Positions 18,601-28,176 of a DNA stretch of 64,000 bases are shown here, piece by piece. The position numbers and the translations under genes were made by a program. A model generated the notes under the pieces. The model made no database searches, was not told where the DNA came from, and saw nothing but the letters and a program-made list of their open reading frames with translations. Position 1 is the stretch's first letter. The number at the start of each line of letters is the position of its first letter. The DNA comes from Porphyridium purpureum. Lineage: Eukaryota > Rhodophyta > Bangiophyceae > Porphyridiales > Porphyridiaceae. The stretch covers positions 372,001-436,000 of the forward strand of contig VRMN01000005.1 in the NCBI GenBank assembly GCA_008690995.1, read 5' to 3'.

Positions 18601-20058
18601 ATGGGCAGGGAGAATGGAGAAAAGGCGGTGAACGGGCGGTCGAAGCGGTCGAAGAAAAGTAAGCGGCGAGAGGGAGGCGAGGAGGATGTGGAGAATGCCG
18701 ACGATGTGGGTGGCGCGGGGGAAGGTGGGGCGTCTGGCTTGGGGTCCGCGTGGACTGTGGTGCAAGGCAGGTGGGGCGGTTTGGTGTCAGGGTTGAGCGA
18801 AGGAGGCAGGAAGGGCTCGAGTGCGTCGGTTGGAAATGCGGTCATGCACTGGTGGAGTAAGAGCGATAAGTTGACGCTGGTGCGGAACCTGACCGCGCTG
18901 CTGATTATTTCGATCGTGGTGAACGAGTTTATCACAGAGCAGCAGCAGGTGCGAAAGATACATGCGGTTTCTTCGTTTGTGGGGGACGCCGCAAGCTCGT
19001 TGACGTCGATCTCGGAATTGGACCAGGCCAGTGCAATGGCAGGGAGCGATGAGAGCGCGAACGGCGGCGCAGATTATTTGCGCCAGCTGCAGGTGATGGC
19101 CGGCGGCATGGTGGTCACCAAAACGCGTAAAGCAGACGGCGAGCTAGATGAAGATACAGACAATGTCGACATCATTGCTGAGGGACGGATGGTCACAGGC
19201 AATCACTTGTTTGCGGAGAACCCGGCCGACGACAAGACCACGCGCCTTGCGCAGATTCTCGCAGGTGTTGTGATCACGTACAACATTAGCTCGGTCGCCG
19301 ACCTATCGTGTCGCCACTCGGCAAATTTCACAGCTGATCTCCATGACCGTCTGCTCAGCAGAGTGCCGCACTACAAATACTATTGCTTGGACCACGACTC
19401 GGTGTTGCTGCACAGTCTTATCTCCTTGTGGAAGTCAAACAAGCACGTGTATTTTCTGCGCAGGAAATCTTGGGACCGCACTTTCTTGCGGCTGCCGTCT
19501 GCTGAGCTGTACTTTGCGCTCGATTCAATGCAGCGCTTGTCGCTGGACCGACTGCACGAAACCTTTCTGCATATGAAGGAAGCTGGCGTGAAATACCTCA
19601 TGACCACGATCAACCCAAACCGGCGGAATCCGACGCCGGGGACAAAATACAAGTTCTCGCGGCTGGATTTTCATTCAGAGCCGTTTTTCTTCCCGGAGCC
19701 GCTCCGACGCTTTTCGGATCTGACAAACGACCCCTCGCATCTGTCCAATCCGAAACAGCTGAGTCTTTGGCGGCTGGACGAAATCAAGTATCCCGATTTC
19801 GACTCCACGACAATGCTCAACGTGACGCAGCTCGACCAAGAGGCGCAGGCACGTCAGTTTGAGGAGGAGCTGCGAATGCTCAACTCGTCCGCGTTCGCTT
19901 CATCAGACGAGTCGGTCAATGTAGACGGCGGAGTGATTGGGCGCACAGCTACGATTGACTCGGAGGCCGGAAAGGATGATTTGAAAGGCAGCGTGTATGC
20001 CAGCATGCGCGAGAAGGTCGGGCTCGGTGATCGAAATAACGTCAGCGTCGGCACGTAG
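18601..20058 (+). CDS. type II membrane-anchored SAM-dependent methyltransferase-like protein
   Basis: The protein has 485 residues. A basic, glycine-rich cytosolic tail is followed by one hydrophobic segment, NLTALLIISIVVNEFI (near residue 100), giving type II topology typical of Golgi enzymes. The lumenal C-terminal half has a class I methyltransferase pattern: ISSVADLSCRHSANFTADL at the SAM-binding loop position, YYCLDHD, and LPSAELYFALDSMQRL. It then has HMKEAGVKYLMTTINPNRRNP and FHSEPFFFPEPLRRF. The last two resemble a family seen in bacterial surface-polysaccharide loci. Several N-x-S/T sites fit a lumenal domain. A role in methylating a secreted polysaccharide is inferred. An ATG at 18514 adds 29 Arg/Glu/Gly residues from a purine tract; ATG 18601 is preferred because purine leaders precede many genes here. 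Confidence 0.62.
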   Translation: MGRENGEKAVNGRSKRSKKSKRREGGEEDVENADDVGGAGEGGASGLGSAWTVVQGRWGGLVSGLSEGGRKGSSASVGNAVMHWWSKSDKLTLVRNLTALLIISIVVNEFITEQQQVRKIHAVSSFVGDAASSLTSISELDQASAMAGSDESANGGADYLRQLQVMAGGMVVTKTRKADGELDEDTDNVDIIAEGRMVTGNHLFAENPADDKTTRLAQILAGVVITYNISSVADLSCRHSANFTADLHDRLLSRVPHYKYYCLDHDSVLLHSLISLWKSNKHVYFLRRKSWDRTFLRLPSAELYFALDSMQRLSLDRLHETFLHMKEAGVKYLMTTINPNRRNPTPGTKYKFSRLDFHSEPFFFPEPLRRFSDLTNDPSHLSNPKQLSLWRLDEIKYPDFDSTTMLNVTQLDQEAQARQFEEELRMLNSSAFASSDESVNVDGGVIGRTATIDSEAGKDDLKGSVYASMREKVGLGDRNNVSVGT

Positions 20059-21255
20059 CCAAATCGCCGGTGCAAAGTGCGTTGATATCGCCAATCTGTC
20101 GTTTGCGGCATGGGCGCGAGCACAAAGGATAACAGATAGATAACTGATCACCATACTAATTGTAAACTTGCACACTCCCTCGTGCTTATACCTCAGGAAA
20201 TTGAATGGACCAAACGAGCTGGGAGAGCCGCAGGATAACCCTGATGAATGATCTTTCGTGGCAAGGCCTTCTCTCGTACTTCGCCTTGAAGGACATGTGG
20301 ACGAAGCTTGAGTGGTCACTTTCTCCATCGCCTCCAAGCTGACGCAGACGGACCGTCAAGTTGAACACCGAGAGAAACGGATGCCCAACAAATGTTCGGC
20401 AGCGTCAACGGGTTAACCAACAAAATCTATAGCCCATCAAATTCGGCGACTTTCGTGGGGTCTCTTTGTGTGCATGGAACGCGCCTTCTGTATGGTAGAA
20501 CAATAATGCCTATTAAAATCAGCATATTTGGTACGCTAGGGTTATGAAGCAGGATGTCCTATTCACGGCATTGTTAGTGTCGCAAGCGGGTCAAAAAGTC
20601 TGCCTAGCTTGACGATGTCCACCACAAGGCAAATTCGTGCTCGTCAAAGCGCTGATAGCGCACCATCTATCTCCACTTGGCTGCATCTCCAACACGACGG
20701 CGCTCATTGTGCCGATCGTGCCGCCACATGAGTTTTACCAGATACAGATCGAACCGTGCCACGCACTTTGCTCAGCCTGCGTTTTCCCCGCCTGTAGCTT
20801 ATCGGTTTCTGTGGCGTCGGATGAATCGGCTTATCGGTTTATCAAAATACATACTAAAAGCGACTGTATTCATAGCAAAAGTGTTATGTGAATCTAGGGC
20901 ATTTTGATGAGACGCCTCCTGCAAGCATGACCGCGGATAAACATCTTTACGCAACGCGAGGGAAGGAGTAGTCGGGACAGGGAACGCCAAGCGAAGGGTT
21001 CCTAATCCTTGCTCTCTCGCTGACGCGCGCGTGCTCGTTCTCTCTTCGTCCCTTGACTTCCGCTCTGTCTCTCTCTCGCTGTGGTCTCGTAATATTGTCT
21101 TATTTCGTGTGCGTGCGCTGACGTTTGTGCTGGTTTGTCCGTGTCGTCTTCCGTGACTTGAAGGCGTGACAGACGCGGTGCTTGCAACATTCGGGCGCCT
21201 ACAAATTCGTGCGGGCGTGTGCGGTGCTGACCGGCGCAAGTTTGCAAGCAGAATC
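20059..21255. other. intergenic region, no gene recognised
   Basis: About 1.2 kb lies between the methyltransferase stop and the TFIIA-gamma ATG. It is AT-richer than the genes around it (for example 20500-20560 and 20830-20890). It holds only short frames without protein-like composition. The last 200 bases before TFIIA-gamma are rich in TCTC runs. A direct repeat of GGCTTATCGGTTT-like sequence occurs around 20797-20842. No RNA gene was identified. Confidence 0.45.
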
Positions 21256-21603
21256 ATGTCCGGCCAGATGATCTACATGCACTACCGCGTGAGCGCGGTG
21301 GGGATGGCGTTGGATGATGCTTTGGACGAGATGGTAAATAATGCGATGATGACCGAGGAGCAGGCGGAGATGGTGCGCTCACAGTTTGACCGGGCCATTA
21401 GCACAGCGCTCGCAACACAGGTCAGGAACCGCGCGACGCTCAAAGGTCGCGTCAACCACTACAGAAATTGCGACAACGTGTGGACCTTTTTCTTGGACAG
21501 CGCGACCATCAAGCTGGAAGCCGGTGCTGAGGAGCTGGTTATTGACGACAAGTTGAAAATCGTCGCTTGCGACGGACGTCCGCCCGGAGCAGGAAAGAGA
21601 TGA
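21256..21603 (+). CDS. TOA2: transcription factor IIA small (gamma) subunit
   Basis: The protein has 115 residues and covers the whole TFIIA-gamma fold. An N-terminal four-helix part (YRVSAVGMALDDALDEMV, MTEEQAEMVRSQFDRAISTALATQVRNR) is followed by the beta-barrel part (GRVNHYRNCDNVWTFFL, DKLKIVACDG). The last motif is nearly invariant. TFIIA-gamma stabilises TBP on the TATA box, so TATA-dependent initiation is expected here. The open frame extends 30 codons upstream to a GTG, but the family N-terminus is short and ATG 21256 gives the expected length. The stop is 64 bases from that of the convergent WD-repeat gene. Confidence 0.95.
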   Translation: MSGQMIYMHYRVSAVGMALDDALDEMVNNAMMTEEQAEMVRSQFDRAISTALATQVRNRATLKGRVNHYRNCDNVWTFFLDSATIKLEAGAEELVIDDKLKIVACDGRPPGAGKR

Positions 21604-21667
21604 ACAAGGAATATAGACACTCAAAATTCATTTCACAGGCATGCCGCACGGCGCCAGAAGTAAAGTC

Positions 21668-23050
21668 TCACGCTATAGAGCCATTTTCCTCAACGCGTTT
21701 TGTTGCTGGCTCAGCCGTGTACCGATACAAAGCAATGTATCGCATTTCAAAAAACGCGCAGTAGAATGACGGAGAATGGAGCCCGCGCTCACAAAACGTA
21801 ACACCCATGCATGGCGTTGTGACGCACACGCTGAAAACTAGCGTTGGCTCCCTGCCCAGCTCACGCGAGAAAGCGATCAAAGAGATCCGACAATCAAGGC
21901 CAGTCACTACAATCCAGTCTGCCAGCGGATGAACGTCCATTGCAATGACGGGCGAGGCGTGAACTTGCATGGAGCAAAGCAGCTGCGGCTCCTGCCGTTC
22001 ATGAGACAACACGTTGAGATCGTACACAAGTACCACACCGCACAAGAGACCAATGCACAAAATACCGCCGCGCATTTTCATTGCGCATCCGATGAGTGCC
22101 TCTGGATCTTCGCACGTGACCGGCGCGTTTTTCAGCTGAATACTTCCAATCTCACGAAATGTGATGACATCTTGGCTGGCAACTTCAAGCTCCCAGATTC
22201 TCACGTTGCCATTTTCAGCAGCCGCGGCAACGTAAGGCACACCAAGCTGGTCGCAGCAAAGGGCACTGGTAGACGCACCTAAAGAACCCATAGTCACATC
22301 ATTCGACAGCTCTATTTGGTCCTTGTGCTTTCCGGGCAGTGGTGAAAAGCCCATCACGTGGCCCGTGTCAGTGCTGCAAAAGAGCATATTGCCCAACGCA
22401 ACCGAGGAAAGCGATACGAGGTGGCAGATACGCTGCACAATCACATTACCAGTCATGGACACATTCTTAAGGTAGAAGAGCGCCTCAATTTGCATCTTGA
22501 TATCTGACGAGGAAGGCGACGTATTTGCAAGCAAAACGATTGCCGCGGGTGACTTATCAGTGGCATCGATGGCAATTGCGAGTCGATCCGCGGGTTCAAT
22601 TTTGGAAGAAGAATGCACTTGCTTGGTGCGCCACCACTCCAGCGCAGTCAATCCATCCATGCGTTCATACGTTTGATACTGACTCGTCGCTTGTCTTTCA
22701 AGTTCTTCCGGGAACGAAACCGCCGATACCGATGACGTTGTCTGCTTGTCCGACTTGCTTTTGCTGTTTTTGCTGCTCTTTGACTTGGTTGCGGCCCCGC
22801 GTACAAGAGTTGAGCGCGCTGTCGCCCGCTCACGCAGTCGCTTGTCATTCAGCACATCCAGGCGCATCTCTGGGGGTCTTTCGCTGCGCCCGACCATTTC
22901 GGATGCCACGTCCGGACACTGGATCACTTGCACACTTCCGCCATGCACGAATGCCAAACGCCCAGCCCCGTCGAACGACAAGTTTTCCTGGAGTACTGAT
23001 CCGCGCAGCTCATTATCGAACAGCAGGAACACCGGCAGTGCGAAGGGCAT
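21668..23050 (-). CDS. WD-repeat protein, WDR54-like
   Basis: The protein has 460 residues forming a degenerate beta-propeller. The opening ELRGSVLQENLSFDGAGRLAFVHGGSVQVI parallels the start of human WDR54. The later blades AAENGNVRIWELE, GGILCIGLLCGVVLVYDLN and VHASPVIAMDVHPLADWIVVTGLDCRISLIAF have WDR54-like order and spacing. So does the ending GVTFCERGLHSPSFYCAFFEMRYIALYRY. A Lys/Ser-rich disordered insert sits near residues 85-110. No enzymatic role is implied; such proteins act as scaffolds. The match was made by eye and another divergent propeller family is possible. ATG 23050 starts the frame. Confidence 0.55.
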   Translation of the reverse strand: MPFALPVFLLFDNELRGSVLQENLSFDGAGRLAFVHGGSVQVIQCPDVASEMVGRSERPPEMRLDVLNDKRLRERATARSTLVRGAATKSKSSKNSKSKSDKQTTSSVSAVSFPEELERQATSQYQTYERMDGLTALEWWRTKQVHSSSKIEPADRLAIAIDATDKSPAAIVLLANTSPSSSDIKMQIEALFYLKNVSMTGNVIVQRICHLVSLSSVALGNMLFCSTDTGHVMGFSPLPGKHKDQIELSNDVTMGSLGASTSALCCDQLGVPYVAAAAENGNVRIWELEVASQDVITFREIGSIQLKNAPVTCEDPEALIGCAMKMRGGILCIGLLCGVVLVYDLNVLSHERQEPQLLCSMQVHASPVIAMDVHPLADWIVVTGLDCRISLIAFSRELGREPTLVFSVCVTTPCMGVTFCERGLHSPSFYCAFFEMRYIALYRYTAEPATKRVEENGSIA

Positions 23051-23262
23051 CGTACCTGTCGATCCTCAGAGACACCCTGAGCCTGCCGAGCCTTTACTGA
23101 CGTGTGGCCCACTCCGCCGCGCCTTCTTATCTCCTGCCGTCCTCTATCGATCGAGCAACACCAACACAAGCCACGAACACACTGCAGCACCGCGATCGAG
23201 CAGGCGACCAGACGTTCTCAGAGAAGAAGCAATTCAGTGTTGTGCATGCTGTGTACCTGCCT

Positions 23263-24492
23263 TTATTCGTCATCTTCGCTGTCCGACTCGACAGGATCCG
23301 GGCCGAAGCGCGGCGCATAGGTGTAGCAGCCCGGCTTGAGAGTGTTCGCGTGAATGAGTTTCGAGAGGATCTTCGGGCCCCACGAGAATACGCGGTCTTG
23401 CTCGCCCGATACAGCGTCCTCGATTCTGAACATGCCGCTGCGGATGCATCTCAGTGAAGAGACATGTGCGCACGAGCCAAGCGCGTTCGCGAGATCGTGA
23501 ACCAGCGTCCGCACGTACGTATGTCTGCTGCACTCAACACGGAAGCGTACAACAGGAAGGTCGAAGTCGATTACCTTGAAAGAATGAACCTGGATCGGTA
23601 GCGCCTCTGCTTGCACAATATTTCCGGCGAGCATGTGTTCATACATGGTTTTATCACCGACTCGCGCAGACGAATTTATCGGCGGCGTTTGCATGATGTC
23701 TCCCAGAAATTGGGCCGCGATAAGCTCCTCCATCTTTTCTCTGGTCACATGATCGTAGCAACATGAGTGGGTCACATCTCCGTCCGATTGATGTGTGTTT
23801 GTTGCCGTGCCAAACCTCGCTGTGCACTCAAACTCCCTCTCATCGGCCTGAAACTGGCTCATGATATCAATAGCGTCCTCAATGGCAATTACCAAAACAC
23901 CCGAAGCGAAATGACCCAGCGGCTGGATGTCTCTCACGCCAAGCCTGCCCAATCGTTTGATGCTCTTCAGCATGATTTTTTGGCCGTTCTCCTTCTTGAT
24001 AAAGAACCTGCTGAAGCCTTCGCCCTGCGCATTCATCGTTTGATCCCAATGTTTCACCTGAAACGAGTACATGTTCCGCCTCAGATTAGCCTCCAACAGC
24101 GCATTGAGTGATTTCTTCACGAAGTACACAGCCGTCTTCGAAGGAAGACCCTCGGGTTTATCCAAGACCAGGAAATGACACTCGGGCACCCTCTCGATGC
24201 CTATCTGATCCATTCTGATGCGAGCCTTCCTCAACTCTCGCTCCCAATTCCTGAGCGTCATTTCCTGCTCTTTCTTCTTCCTCCTCTTCTCGCGCTTCTT
24301 CGGATTCGAAAAGCTCCCACTGGTCAGGAGGTCATACTGCCGCGACGTCATTGCGCGCGAGAAACGACCGTCGCGTGTCACGTGCCATATTGAATCCCGC
24401 CGCGATCGCATCGCATTTGACATCATACTTCCTCGCGCGCCGCACAGGCTCGCCATGCGCTTCAGCACAGCCGCACATTCAGACCAGTACAT
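23263..24492 (-). CDS. TruB-like tRNA pseudouridine synthase homologue, catalytic Asp apparently absent
   Basis: The 409-residue protein has the TruB fold: HFLVLDKPEGLPS, a central LGRLGVRDIQPLGHFASGVLVIAI, EFECTARFGTATNTHQSDGDVT and a C-terminal HTYVRTLVHDLANALGSCAHVSSLRCIRSG. TruB enzymes make pseudouridine at position 55 of tRNA using an Asp in G-T-L-D-P-x-A-S/T-G-V-L. Here ASGVL is preserved, but the Asp-Pro position reads Gly-His (residues about 193-194), so the nucleophile is missing or displaced. About 130 basic residues precede the domain, with a KKREKRRKKKEQE stretch, so an organellar or nucleolar location is possible. The open frame continues upstream to 24897 without biological sense because it runs through the divergent SNARE gene. 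ATG 24492 leaves a 180-base shared promoter. Confidence 0.78.
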   Translation of the reverse strand: MYWSECAAVLKRMASLCGARGSMMSNAMRSRRDSIWHVTRDGRFSRAMTSRQYDLLTSGSFSNPKKREKRRKKKEQEMTLRNWERELRKARIRMDQIGIERVPECHFLVLDKPEGLPSKTAVYFVKKSLNALLEANLRRNMYSFQVKHWDQTMNAQGEGFSRFFIKKENGQKIMLKSIKRLGRLGVRDIQPLGHFASGVLVIAIEDAIDIMSQFQADEREFECTARFGTATNTHQSDGDVTHSCCYDHVTREKMEELIAAQFLGDIMQTPPINSSARVGDKTMYEHMLAGNIVQAEALPIQVHSFKVIDFDLPVVRFRVECSRHTYVRTLVHDLANALGSCAHVSSLRCIRSGMFRIEDAVSGEQDRVFSWGPKILSKLIHANTLKPGCYTYAPRFGPDPVESDSEDDE

Positions 24493-24672
24493 GATTTCAT
24501 CCGAGGTGCTGTCGACATCATCCGTTCTTGCGCGTGCATCCGCCAGCCCGCCTGACGCTCTCTGTCGATTTCGACTGCCTCGCCACGCCACTTGTTCGGC
24601 TGCAGCGCGTGTCAGACAGACTGTGAGCAAAAATTGCTCGGCGAGAGAGAGTCGGAGAGAGATCGAGTGAAG

Positions 24673-25530
24673 ATGGCCTCGGCAGCGGCAGGAGGGGCGC
24701 CCGGATGGGACGCGCTGCGAAAAGAAGCGCGGCTGCTGGAGAATGAACTGGACGACAAGCTGGTCGCGTACGGCCGGATGGCTGTGACAGTGGCGGCGAC
24801 AAAGCAGCCTGTAGCCAGCGTATCTGGAGCAGCACCGGGTGTGAGTGCGCCGAGTCCGGCAAAGGGGGACTCGGCGAATGCAGTTGGGTTGACACAAAGG
24901 AGGGCCGGCGGCGCTGCGGATGCGGCCGAAGCTATGGTGGCTGAGATCGAGGCCCTGTTGGAGAGGCTGTCGGACGTGGTGGACCGAATGGGCGCTTTGG
25001 CGTCGCCGGTGTCGAAAACCGGTGAAAAAGGCGCAAATGTATCGTCCGGTACGCCGTCGAACGCATCAATTCATGCCTTCCAGAGACACTCAGAGATTCT
25101 TTCCGATTTCCGGACCGAGTTTCGGCGGACAAAGAGCACTATCAAGGTCGCACGCGACCGAATGGAGCTGGTGAGCGGGAGTGGCATTAGTGCGAATGGC
25201 AGCGCGATGGGAGGTGCACACCTTCGAGCAAGTGCCGCGATGAACGCCGCCGGTCCGGACGCGCTCCATGCTGAACGCGCGGCGCTGGTTGGCGCAAGCG
25301 CGAGCGCCGACAGCGCGATCGAAAAAAGCGTCACGTTGCGTGATGAGCTTGAGCGACAGAGGTCTAATTTTGCGAGCATGATGAGTCGAATGGAGGAGGC
25401 TAGTGGCAGGTTTCCTGTGTTGAATCGGCTGATCGGACAGCTGAAGCGGAAGAAGAGACGAGATATGTATGTTCTGGCGGCCGTCGTTAGCATCTTGGCA
25501 TTTCTGACCGTCCTCTGGAAGCTGTTTTAG
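24673..25530 (+). CDS. GOSR1: Golgi Qb-SNARE GOS28 (GOSR1)
   Basis: The protein has 285 residues. The N-terminal segment WDALRKEARLLENELDDKLVAYGRM is the GOS28 signature. A C-terminal SNARE helix (LRDELERQRSNFASMMSRMEEASGRFPVLNRLIGQLKRKKRRD) leads into one membrane anchor, MYVLAAVVSILAFLTVLWKLF. This is standard tail-anchored SNARE layout. GOS28 pairs with syntaxin-5 and Ykt6 for ER-to-Golgi and intra-Golgi fusion in other eukaryotes. Between the two conserved parts lies an Ala/Gly/Ser-rich linker longer than usual. The open frame starts 27 codons upstream at a non-ATG codon. ATG 24673 directly follows a GAGAGA-rich leader and starts MASAAAGG. Confidence 0.9.
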   Translation: MASAAAGGAPGWDALRKEARLLENELDDKLVAYGRMAVTVAATKQPVASVSGAAPGVSAPSPAKGDSANAVGLTQRRAGGAADAAEAMVAEIEALLERLSDVVDRMGALASPVSKTGEKGANVSSGTPSNASIHAFQRHSEILSDFRTEFRRTKSTIKVARDRMELVSGSGISANGSAMGGAHLRASAAMNAAGPDALHAERAALVGASASADSAIEKSVTLRDELERQRSNFASMMSRMEEASGRFPVLNRLIGQLKRKKRRDMYVLAAVVSILAFLTVLWKLF

Positions 25531-25728
25531 CTTGGGCACGTTGATTTTGATTTATGACTGATCCACTTATCTATATTCTTCAGGCGACGAAGGAGGTAGG
25601 AAGAATTTACACAAGGAGCACTCTCGCCGTGATGCGCGGATCTTGCCAGGAAGTTGGGCAGAGGACGAAGCCATGCGCACGCTCTTATCACATATGCTGG
25701 TTATAGAACGACTTCCCAAAAGGGCTAA

Positions 25729-28176
25729 TCAATACCGAATCGCCGCCAACGTCCGCTTCGCGTCCTCCTCCTCTTTCGGATTGAGACCCAAACCGGCGCG
25801 CGGCTGCATCACCGGCTCTACCATTTCCTTTGTCGAAGGCGTGTCTTCTTCACCGATCCAGCTACGCTTGCTGCCAAACGTATCCCGACCTGTCCAATAA
25901 CCCAGGCGGCTTAAGAAGGGATGGTCATTCGCTTGTTCGTCTTCGTAAATCCCAGCCCTTACTACGGTTGCCCGATTGGAATTTGGGAGGAGCAGTGCCG
26001 TGCGTGAGCGACTTTGACTAACTGCACCGAATTTCGGACTACCATCTCCAGAACTCTCGACGCGCTCATATTGCGGATACCCGTCCATCAGCTGCAATGC
26101 ATGCATCATGGAGCGCTGCGGCCGTGATCCACCAAGCGGCAAACTCTCCTCATTTAAAATTCTCAACAGGTGAGTTTCCCAAAGTTCCTCAAATTCTGTC
26201 CACTGCTCAAGTTCGATTCCGGGTGTATGAGATTCACCACGATTTCTGATCCGGCTCACGGTAAAATGCACGCAGCACGCAAGCTGGATGCAATGACTCA
26301 AGAAAGTATTTCCCGCGCCGTTACTTTCCCATTCCGCACCATATCGGTCCCATGCCCGCAGAATCCGACGCGTCACATCTCCATCTTTCAGAAGACGCCG
26401 ACGAATAGAAACCACAGATTCCTCCTCTGCTCCTTCTGGATTGCACAAGATTAGCACAGACTCCACCGCTCGCTCTGTGACACGATGCAGGACCGAGTTC
26501 ATGGGAAAGATTTCGCACAGATCTAGCAAAATGGCGGCGGCTCCGTGGTCAAGTATGCTTGCTCTTGTACGTGTGCTGCCGTTTTGCAAGCAGGATGCAA
26601 TAAATTCCACTAACGCTAATCTCGAGCGGCCAAGTTGGGCTAAATGCAACTTGGTAGAGGCTGCAAGACATTCTAGCACTCTCGGAATCGCGCGACTGAG
26701 CTCGGCCTCGAAAGCTGATATCGAGCACTGAGCAGCTGAGACCATGTACGCATAATCCAGGCATTTTTTGCAAAGTGAGGCGGCCAATGCAAGCACCTCC
26801 ACGTCAGCCATGCCGTCCGCCGCATACTGTGCTTGATAGCTGTGGTCACTTCCAACCCTCAAAATGCTTCCCACTGCCGTGGCATTCTCATAAATATTCA
26901 GGTACCAAACGGGCCGACGGTGCTTGTGCTTGACCAACAGACCACCGGTCATTTGCACAATGGACGCAAAAAACTGTACTGCATTCTCCATCGCCATCCT
27001 CATTCTCAATGTTCTCAAAGGTATCGCCGATTCGCGAGTCGTCGCGGCGGCTGCAAAAGTATCAGCCAACAAGTCGTAAACTCGAACTTGGCTAAAGAGA
27101 AGCAGGCTCTGTTCAAACTCCTTCTCTGTGCGTACTCTGGCACCTGCAACCTCCAGCGCCGAAATAGAGAGCGCAAGCTGTTCCAAAAAATCAAGCACGG
27201 TCGGTTCGTGAATGTGCAGAACCAGCGATGCCAGAATATCATGATGTCTTACTAGGTGCTGACTGATTGGCTTAAAGTCCTCTTTGCAGAGTGCAATAAG
27301 CATTTCACAAAGACGCGCGCGGTGACACAGCGCTTTGTGCGAAGGTTCGTTCGCGTCTTCATATCCCTTTGTCGCATGGACCCCTTGCGTCAGCGCGGAG
27401 AACACGCTGCTCAGAAGCAGTTGGTTTCGTGTGATCAGAAGCCGAATGGCCGGGGGGCCAAGGGCGACGACACGCGAGATGCTAGCGACGCGAGCTGAGT
27501 TGCGATCGTCCTCCTCCTGCTCCTGCTTGACGTCATCACTGTTGACGATAACGGCCGATGGGGCGGATTCAGAGACGATACTGACCAGCGTGGCAACCGA
27601 TGCCGGGTTGGTAAGCACCGCAAACAATCGCGAGGACAGCAAAAACGGGAGCTGTTCGTTCAAGTTGGCCATGGCGTCTACAAGAGATACGAGTGGCTCA
27701 TCACCTGCCTCCACACCTTCCAGAACAAGTCGGAACATTCGTGCTGACACTCCGGGTCTCTCGGGCGGCTCCAACAACCCAGATGCGCCATGGTGCGCGC
27801 GAGAGGGCGTCGCGGAATCCGAAGCGCTTGTTGCTTTTAACCTGGACACTGTGAGCGATGTAATCCAGTCTCCGCGCAGCATGGACGACAGTCGGGACAC
27901 GCCTGAGGTAGAAGTCGATGTCGACGCCATGCTCGGTAGGGATTCACTGGGAAGGGTCGTTTCACGATTCACATTGAACAATGCGCGGTTGCTTTCCTTT
28001 TGAGCACCGAAAGATCCGGGAAATTGCTGCTCTAATGATAAGGGACGCGGTGTCTGGATTCGCTCCAAAGCAACTCCGTCACTGCCCACCATCTCGTACG
28101 GCACTCCCAGGACGAAATGTACCAAGCTGCGCCACAGCTCATACAGCACGGACGCACATCGCGCTATCCGGTCCAT
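25729..28176 (-). CDS. PP6 phosphatase regulatory subunit, SAPS family
   Basis: The protein has 815 residues from ATG 28176 and is an all-helical repeat protein. Family landmarks are LVDAMANLNEQLPFLLSSRLFAVL, ARLCEMLIALCKEDFKPISQHLVRHHDILASLVLHIHEPTVLDFLEQL, and LGRSRLALVEFIASCLQNGSTRTRASILDHGAAAILLDLCEIFPMNSVLHRVTER. The last closely follows the SAPS consensus. SAPS subunits (yeast Sit4-associated proteins, human PPP6R1-3) target the PP6/Sit4 catalytic subunit. The acidic C-terminal tail common in animals is short here. The usual first SAPS block (phagocyte-like W-x-F and a DExD-type segment) is not obvious. The frame is open a further 62 codons upstream without an ATG, so a short upstream exon cannot be excluded. 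Confidence 0.8.
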   Translation of the reverse strand: MDRIARCASVLYELWRSLVHFVLGVPYEMVGSDGVALERIQTPRPLSLEQQFPGSFGAQKESNRALFNVNRETTLPSESLPSMASTSTSTSGVSRLSSMLRGDWITSLTVSRLKATSASDSATPSRAHHGASGLLEPPERPGVSARMFRLVLEGVEAGDEPLVSLVDAMANLNEQLPFLLSSRLFAVLTNPASVATLVSIVSESAPSAVIVNSDDVKQEQEEDDRNSARVASISRVVALGPPAIRLLITRNQLLLSSVFSALTQGVHATKGYEDANEPSHKALCHRARLCEMLIALCKEDFKPISQHLVRHHDILASLVLHIHEPTVLDFLEQLALSISALEVAGARVRTEKEFEQSLLLFSQVRVYDLLADTFAAAATTRESAIPLRTLRMRMAMENAVQFFASIVQMTGGLLVKHKHRRPVWYLNIYENATAVGSILRVGSDHSYQAQYAADGMADVEVLALAASLCKKCLDYAYMVSAAQCSISAFEAELSRAIPRVLECLAASTKLHLAQLGRSRLALVEFIASCLQNGSTRTRASILDHGAAAILLDLCEIFPMNSVLHRVTERAVESVLILCNPEGAEEESVVSIRRRLLKDGDVTRRILRAWDRYGAEWESNGAGNTFLSHCIQLACCVHFTVSRIRNRGESHTPGIELEQWTEFEELWETHLLRILNEESLPLGGSRPQRSMMHALQLMDGYPQYERVESSGDGSPKFGAVSQSRSRTALLLPNSNRATVVRAGIYEDEQANDHPFLSRLGYWTGRDTFGSKRSWIGEEDTPSTKEMVEPVMQPRAGLGLNPKEEEDAKRTLAAIRY

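Noticed and set aside
20210-20345. Possible box C/D snoRNA (TGATGA-like and CTGA-like words)
   Set aside because: The boxes are short and common by chance, and no terminal stem or guide match could be shown.
23263-24897. Full 544-codon reading of the TruB-like frame
   Set aside because: The first 135 codons run antisense through the GOS28 gene and start at a non-ATG codon; ATG 24492 is the reasonable start.
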